A DNA stretch of 64,000 nucleotides from Bifidobacterium merycicum DSM 6492 (GTDB lineage Bacteria; Actinomycetota; Actinomycetes; Actinomycetales; Bifidobacteriaceae). The translations under genes and the position numbers were made by a program. How positions within the stretch are numbered: position 1 is the stretch's first letter; every line of letters starts with the position of its first letter. The notes beneath the pieces were generated by a model that saw only the letters and a list, made by a program, of their open reading frames with translations, was not told the DNA's origin and searched no databases. Positions 59,614-64,000 of the stretch are shown one piece after another. The stretch spans positions 62,001 to 126,000 of the forward strand of contig NZ_FQTX01000004.1 in NCBI RefSeq assembly GCF_900129045.1, read 5' to 3'.

Positions 59614-59659
59614 CATACAAGTCGTCTGCCGGCTATGTCGTCGGTAGGCGACTTGTATG
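59614..59659. promoter_or_regulatory. 18-bp inverted repeat upstream of the GH43 gene
   Basis: CATACAAGTCG...CCG (59614-59631) pairs fully, with two G·T pairs, with CGG...CGACTTGTATG (59642-59659). It lies 80-125 bases before the GH43 start. It could be an operator, an RNA hairpin or a second terminator; no clear T-run follows. Confidence 0.5.
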
Positions 59660-59737
59660 TGTTATGAAAGCAAGTCGAGAATTCCAACTATTCGCAATGA
59701 TACGATGTGGAAAAGCGTTTCTGAATAAGGTGTATTT

Positions 59738-61435
59738 ATGACCGCGACTATTACCATTACCAATCCCATTCTTAGTGGAATGTATCCTGATCCGAGTTGG
59801 ATTTGGGATGATGAGTTCCAGCGAATTGTGTTGGTGACTTCTACTTTTGAGCTTGTCCCAGGTCTTCCCATTTACGTTTCCGAGGATATGACGTGCTGGA
59901 AGCATGTGTCGAATGTGATAGATGCTGACTTGGCAAGGCGCCTGCTTATTCCTTTCGTGGATGATTCGGGCGGCGTCTATGCGCCGACGCTGCGCAGGAT
60001 TCATGGCAAATATGTGATTGCATGCACCATTGCCCGTCTTGATGATCGCCGTGCTATGGAAGGTGGTTGCACAGAAAGCGAGCTGATGCGGTTCCACGCC
60101 GCGGAGGGCAATTTTATTCTTGAAGCGGATTCTATCGAAGGGCCATGGCGTGGCCCGTTCTGGATTGAGGGCGCTGAAGGCATCGATCCAGACATATTCG
60201 AGGACGGGGATGGCAACGTGTACTGGACCCAGACCCGTCCTGCGGTCAATCCGCAATGGGAAGGCCAGACCGAGGTCTGGACCCAACGCATTGATCCGGA
60301 GACTTGGACTTTTGTCGATGACGGTCTTCCTGCGGGATCGGGCAAGACGGTAATATGGCGCGGATACGGTGTGGAATCGGTGTGGGCTGAAGCGCCGCAT
60401 CTCTATCGCGTGGGTGATTATGTGTATCTGATGACCGCCGAGGGGGGCACCAGTTTCGAACATAGTGAAATGGCCATGCGCATCTATGCGCCGCATGGAC
60501 TGCTTCGGGCGTTCGAAGCTTACGAACGGGAAGCATCCGAATCGGGTGAGTGCATTCCGCAGGTTCGTGACGGGGAACGCTGCTATCTTGGCACCGCAAT
60601 CCGTGCCTTCCATGCGGATAAGAAGAACCCGATTCTCACCCACCGACATCTGGGTTTGTCGGAACCGCTGCAATGCGTGGGACATGCGGACCTGTTGCTT
60701 CATCCGGAACTGGGATGGTGGCTGGTGTGTCTCGGCGTGAGGGAGACGCGGGGAAAGCATGACGGCGAATTATTGAGCTACTTGGGAAGGGAGAGCTTTG
60801 TCGCTCCGGTATCCTGGGAACATAATCCGGCCGATTGGAAGCTGGACGGCAACGGTGCATTAGATACGCATGAGGGTGACCCCGGATGGCCAGTGACTTG
60901 CGCTGGTCTTGGCCGCTTGGCCGACGAGATCACGGTTACTACTGAAGACGATGGCATCACCATCGAGCCTAGGGTGAAATCCTCACTCGCCGGTGACATG
61001 GAACCTGCGCTGGTGGATGTGGCTGATGGCTCGACGAACGGTGTGGTGGTGCGCGACGAGCGTGATGTCAGCTACCGCAGAATAGCGAAACTGCCGACGC
61101 TCATGCCGATTCCCATGTCCGGTTCTTTAGTGATCCGGCAGAATTCCACGCATTACGCGGTGTTTTCGATGCGCGGCACGGATGTGCGCTACGAGATGGT
61201 GAATGGAGACGATTCGCAAGCTGGGTCTGTTGCCGTCGTACAGGCTGACGGAGTGCGTCCGGCGGTACTTTTCGACGACAACCGCTTGTCGGTCATCGTG
61301 GCTGGCGTGCATGGTCCGGTTGATTCTGCGACGTTCGTGCGTCAGGGGCAGGTTCTGCTGAGTGTCGATGCTCGTTTCCTCAGCACCGAATGGGCCGGTG
61401 GGTTCGTCGGTTGCATGGCTGGCTTCAGGGCATAG
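59738..61435 (+). CDS. Glycoside hydrolase family 43 (beta-xylosidase/arabinofuranosidase type)
   Basis: A 565-residue cytoplasmic glycosidase without signal peptide. The five-bladed propeller residues are visible: the general base Asp in GMYPDPSW near residue 18, the middle Asp in GIDPDIFED near residue 150 and the general acid Glu in VWAEAPHLYR near residue 220. Residues about 330-565 form a C-terminal beta-rich domain as in long GH43 beta-xylosidases. It would cleave imported xylo- or arabinoxylo-oligosaccharides. The ATG at 59738 follows AATAAGGTG. Codon use is less G/C-biased than in the housekeeping genes of this window. The LacI gene lies convergent downstream. Confidence 0.88.
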   Translation: MTATITITNPILSGMYPDPSWIWDDEFQRIVLVTSTFELVPGLPIYVSEDMTCWKHVSNVIDADLARRLLIPFVDDSGGVYAPTLRRIHGKYVIACTIARLDDRRAMEGGCTESELMRFHAAEGNFILEADSIEGPWRGPFWIEGAEGIDPDIFEDGDGNVYWTQTRPAVNPQWEGQTEVWTQRIDPETWTFVDDGLPAGSGKTVIWRGYGVESVWAEAPHLYRVGDYVYLMTAEGGTSFEHSEMAMRIYAPHGLLRAFEAYEREASESGECIPQVRDGERCYLGTAIRAFHADKKNPILTHRHLGLSEPLQCVGHADLLLHPELGWWLVCLGVRETRGKHDGELLSYLGRESFVAPVSWEHNPADWKLDGNGALDTHEGDPGWPVTCAGLGRLADEITVTTEDDGITIEPRVKSSLAGDMEPALVDVADGSTNGVVVRDERDVSYRRIAKLPTLMPIPMSGSLVIRQNSTHYAVFSMRGTDVRYEMVNGDDSQAGSVAVVQADGVRPAVLFDDNRLSVIVAGVHGPVDSATFVRQGQVLLSVDARFLSTEWAGGFVGCMAGFRA

Positions 61436-61566
61436 ATTCTACGGAGTTCCAGGATGGTTCACTGCTGGTGTTCCGACGGGCCGTCTTAGAGCGAGGTGAA
61501 AACGGGTCGAAAGGCTAGGAGCGCTGTGTTCTCCCTCCGGTTGTGCCTGTGAGTTTGCCCCGCTGA

Positions 61567-62583
61567 TTAACCCTCGAGTTGCTGTGTGCTGTTGCGTACC
61601 ACTAGCGATGTCGGCATGATGATGTGCGGTTGGATCACGTCGTCGGTGAGCGCCTCGACCAGCATACGTACGGCGGCCCTTGCCATGTCTTGGAGCGGCT
61701 GTCGTACGGTGGTCAGCGCCGGGCCGAGGAATGCGGCAGTCTGCACATCGTCGAATCCGACCACGGATACATCCTCGGGAATACGTAATCCCAGCTGCCT
61801 TGCCGCCTCGTAGACGCCCATGGCCTGCAGATCGCTGCCGGCGAAGATTGCGGTCGGACGATTCGGTCGTTCCAACAGGGAGATGGACTGTGCGTAACCG
61901 CCGGCAGTGGTGAAATCGCCTTCGGTGATAAGTTCGGGATCGGCTTCGATTCCATGTTCCGCAAGCGCTGATGTATATCCGTCCAGACGTGCTTTGGAAC
62001 ACATCATTTCCTCCGGTCCGGTGATGATGCCTATGCGGGTATGTCCGAGTGCGAGTAGATGCCTGGTGGCGATTACGCCTCCGGTCCAGTTGTCCGCATG
62101 CACTGACAACGTGTCCAGATCCGGATTTCCGAATGGGTCGAACAGAACGAAGGGAATGCCTCTAGAATGCAACTTGTTCCGTTCGATACGTGTCAGGTTC
62201 GAGAAAACGAGGATGGCGCCGTTCACCTGCCTGCGAAGCATGTTGTCGATCCAGGATGAGTCCGGGTGCTGCCGATTGCCACCTTCGGTGGTGATGATGC
62301 TCAGATCGTGTTGTTTGGCTTCGCGGATGGCTCCGCGTAACACTTCAAGAGCCCAGACATTATCGAAATCTTGGAACACGATTTCGATAATTCGTTGGTT
62401 TTTCGCGCCTGTCGCTTTACGGGAATACCCATACCGTTTCAACATCGTGTTGATGGTTTGCCGCGTCTCTTCGGAAACGTCGGCTCTGCCGTTGAGCGCC
62501 TTGGATACGGTGGAAAGGGAATAACCGGTCTCTTTAGCTATGTCAGAGAGTCGTACCGTAGCTTTCTTTGCCGTATTGCGCAT
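61567..62583 (-). CDS. LacI family transcriptional regulator
   Basis: A 338-residue repressor. The N-terminal helix-turn-helix (VRLSDIAKETGYSLSTVSKALNG, residues about 10-30) and hinge are followed by a periplasmic-binding-protein-like effector domain (about 65-335). It is divergent from the sugar-binding lipoprotein gene, and two matching palindromes (62626-62659) lie between them within 45-75 bases of its start, so auto-regulation and control of the transporter are likely. The effector is probably a xylose-containing oligosaccharide, by context. AAGGAGTGACTC precedes the ATG. Confidence 0.92.
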   Translation of the reverse strand: MRNTAKKATVRLSDIAKETGYSLSTVSKALNGRADVSEETRQTINTMLKRYGYSRKATGAKNQRIIEIVFQDFDNVWALEVLRGAIREAKQHDLSIITTEGGNRQHPDSSWIDNMLRRQVNGAILVFSNLTRIERNKLHSRGIPFVLFDPFGNPDLDTLSVHADNWTGGVIATRHLLALGHTRIGIITGPEEMMCSKARLDGYTSALAEHGIEADPELITEGDFTTAGGYAQSISLLERPNRPTAIFAGSDLQAMGVYEAARQLGLRIPEDVSVVGFDDVQTAAFLGPALTTVRQPLQDMARAAVRMLVEALTDDVIQPHIIMPTSLVVRNSTQQLEG

Positions 62584-62625
62584 GAGTCACTCCTTCTTCA
62601 TGTTCATCATATCCGAAAATGCGAA

Positions 62626-62659
62626 CGAAAGTTTCGGTTTGCGTTTTTCGAAACTTTCG
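62626..62659. promoter_or_regulatory. Two LacI-type operators
   Basis: CGAAAGTTTCG (62626-62636) and CGAAACTTTCG (62649-62659) are odd palindromes of the same form with opposite centre bases; they are in fact reverse complements of one another. Their centres are 23 bases apart (about two helical turns), allowing two dimers or one tetramer on the same face. They lie between the divergent LacI and lipoprotein genes. Confidence 0.75.
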
Positions 62660-62683
62660 ATATGTTGGAAATGCTTAAAAACG

Positions 62684-62725
62684 TTGTAAAATCAACGAAA
62701 AATAATTAGTTTTCTGATTTTACAA
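62684..62725. promoter_or_regulatory. 11-bp inverted repeat next to the lipoprotein promoter
   Basis: TTGTAAAATCA (62684-62694) and its exact complement (62715-62725) flank a 20-base A+T-rich spacer, ending six bases before the -35. It may be the site of a second regulator or an upstream activating structure. Confidence 0.5.
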
Positions 62726-62730
62726 AAAAC

Positions 62731-62760
62731 TTGACTTTGTGTGATTTGTTTCGGTAGTCT
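62731..62760 (+). promoter_or_regulatory. Promoter of the sugar-binding lipoprotein gene
   Basis: TTGACT (62731-62736) and TAGTCT (62755-62760), 18 bases apart. This leaves a leader of about 170 bases with a GGGGAGC/GCTCCCC hairpin (62826-62863). Confidence 0.55.
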
Positions 62761-62940
62761 ATAGGTACAACGAAAACGAAATGGAAATTTTCGAAGGGAG
62801 TCAAAGGCTGATTCTCTGTCTGCCAGGGGAGCTGCAGCAGCATTCGTTGCGGTCATGCTCCCCGATTCGACCCATTCGAGAGAAATTCCTGTCGTTGCCA
62901 GCATTTTGTCGATGATGATTTGGTCAATAAGGAGAAGACA

Positions 62941-64000
62941 ATGAAGTTCAAAACCATTGCAGCTGCCGCTCTTGCGGTGGCGACCATGTTGGGCATGGGT
63001 GCCTGCGGCTCCAGCACTGGTGCCAAAGACGATAAGACCATTACGTTCTGGCATAACGCAACAGCTGGTGAAGGCAAGCAGTATTGGGAGGATCTGGCCA
63101 AGGCGTTTGAGAAGAAGACTGGTGTCAAGGTTCAGATTCAGGCCATCCAGAACGAGGATTTCGAAGGCAAGCTGACTACCGCTATGCAGGATCCCGCCTC
63201 CGGCCCGGATGTGTACATGACCCTTGGTGGTGCCAAGACCAAGGACATGGTTGATGCCGGCCAGGTAATGGATATTTCTGATAAGATTAGCGATACCGTC
63301 AAAAAGCAAATGTCTTCCTCATTGGATTCCATGTCTTATGACGGCAAGGTCTATGCCGTTCCGGTCGCTGCCCAGCCTGGTGGCATCTGGTATTCCAAGG
63401 ATTTGTTCAAGCAGGCTGGCATCGATGCCGCGCCGACCACTTTCAGCGAGCTGAAGACCGATGTGCAGAAGCTTCGCAGCGCTGGCATTGATCCGATCGC
63501 ACTCGGCGGCAAGGATGCTTGGCCGGTCGGTCACTGGTACTACTGGTTGTCCATGCGCGAATGCTCTCCGAAGGCCTACGCCAAGGGCGTTAATGACAAG
63601 GACTTCTCCGACTCCTGCTGGGTCAAAGCCGGAGATGATCTGAAGGATTTGTTGGATGCGAATGCTTTTAACGAAGGATTCCTCACCACGACGGCCCAGC
63701 AGGGCGCCAGCTCGTCCGCAGGTCTGCTGGCCAATCATAAGGCTGCGATGGAGCTCATGGGCACATGGGAGCCTGGAGTTCTCAAGGACCTGACTCCGGA
63801 CAAGAAGCCAATGGCTGACCTTGGCTTCTTCGCCTTCCCGACCGTGGACGGAGGAAAAGGCGAGGAAGGTGCTTTGATGGGCGCTGTGACCGGTTTCGCT
63901 GTCAATCCCGAGGCTCCGGACGCTGCTGTTGATTTCGTCAATTTCATGGCTGAGAAATCAAATCAGGAGAAATACGCCACTGCGTTCAGCACCATTCCGG
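62941..64000 (+). CDS. Extracellular sugar-binding lipoprotein of an ABC transporter (partial)
   Basis: The frame is open from the ATG at 62941 to the window end (353 codons seen). A lipoprotein signal peptide (residues 1-21) ends in GMGAC with lipidation Cys22. The mature part fits family 1 extracellular solute-binding proteins ([49 protein letters not shown]). AATAAGGAGAAGACA precedes the start. Together with the adjacent LacI gene, GH43 and XylA it probably captures xylo-oligosaccharides; specificity is inferred from context. The permease genes should follow just beyond the window. Only the C-terminus, roughly 70-90 residues by family length, is missing. Confidence 0.92.
   Translation, partial: MKFKTIAAAALAVATMLGMGACGSSTGAKDDKTITFWHNATAGEGKQYWEDLAKAFEKKTGVKVQIQAIQNEDFEGKLTTAMQDPASGPDVYMTLGGAKTKDMVDAGQVMDISDKISDTVKKQMSSSLDSMSYDGKVYAVPVAAQPGGIWYSKDLFKQAGIDAAPTTFSELKTDVQKLRSAGIDPIALGGKDAWPVGHWYYWLSMRECSPKAYAKGVNDKDFSDSCWVKAGDDLKDLLDANAFNEGFLTTTAQQGASSSAGLLANHKAAMELMGTWEPGVLKDLTPDKKPMADLGFFAFPTVDGGKGEEGALMGAVTGFAVNPEAPDAAVDFVNFMAEKSNQEKYATAFSTIP

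Noticed and set aside
62821-62940. Short coding leader before the lipoprotein gene
   Set aside because: There is an AAGGGAG-like stretch but no start codon with a meaningful frame; it is treated as untranslated leader.

Overview
The window looks like chromosomal DNA of a bifidobacterium (Actinomycetota). The GC content is high, codon use favours G/C at third positions, most genes are preceded by AAGGAG-type ribosome binding sites, and the gene set fits: C69 dipeptidase, a 505-residue formate-tetrahydrofolate ligase, an IclR gene next to leuCD, the hpt-ftsH-folE-folP-folBK-DUF3180 cluster, PepC, EttA and a xylose/xylo-oligosaccharide locus. The species cannot be fixed from the sequence alone. 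I see no prophage, insertion sequence, CRISPR array or plasmid function.

Layout. 1-9.4 kb: dipeptidase (first two bases missing), fhs, a 192-bp multi-module palindrome, a MIF-like tautomerase, GtrA, an MFS transporter, a histidine phosphatase, an unknown protein and a DUF805 membrane protein. 9.4-13.1 kb: gltX, tRNA-Glu(CTC), tRNA-Gln(CTG) and a metallophosphoesterase with altered metal-site residues. 13.2-21.6 kb: IclR regulator divergent from leuCD, a dihydroorotate-dehydrogenase-like flavoprotein, rpsO and pnp, the last with a long Arg/Asp/Gly tail. 21.7-33.3 kb: LemA, a DUF2207 protein, aldo/keto reductase, a U32 protein, PgeF, IspD, a divergent pyroglutamyl-peptidase homologue, a DivIVA-like coiled-coil protein and PepC. 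33.5-42.6 kb: DAHP synthase, two family-2 glycosyltransferases, an AI-2E-family membrane protein, an ABC transporter pair and a D-Ala-D-Ala carboxypeptidase. 42.7-49.3 kb: hpt-ftsH-folE-folP-folBK-DUF3180. 49.4-57.8 kb: thioesterase, EttA, deformylase, an AlbA_2-type putative DNA-binding protein, an amidohydrolase, a second copy of the 192-bp palindrome and an O-acetylhomoserine sulfhydrylase. 57.9-64 kb: xylose isomerase, GH43 glycosidase, LacI regulator and a sugar-binding lipoprotein cut by the window end.

How the genes work together. The 58-64 kb block reads as a xylo-oligosaccharide use locus: uptake by the lipoprotein and its off-window permeases, cleavage by GH43, isomerisation by XylA, and control by LacI at two matching palindromes between the regulator and the binding protein. 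The folate genes form one tight operon that also supplies 10-formyl-THF chemistry to the nearby fhs. leuC and leuD make isopropylmalate isomerase under a probable IclR (LtbR/NdgR-type) regulator.

Most unusual observations: two 192-bp palindromes with identical module geometry, both between convergent genes; a FolB-FolK protein with a third, degenerate HPPK-like domain; a pyroglutamyl-peptidase homologue lacking the catalytic histidine; a phosphoesterase with Gln and Asn at two metal-ligand positions; and several short tandem repeats in promoter or downstream regions.
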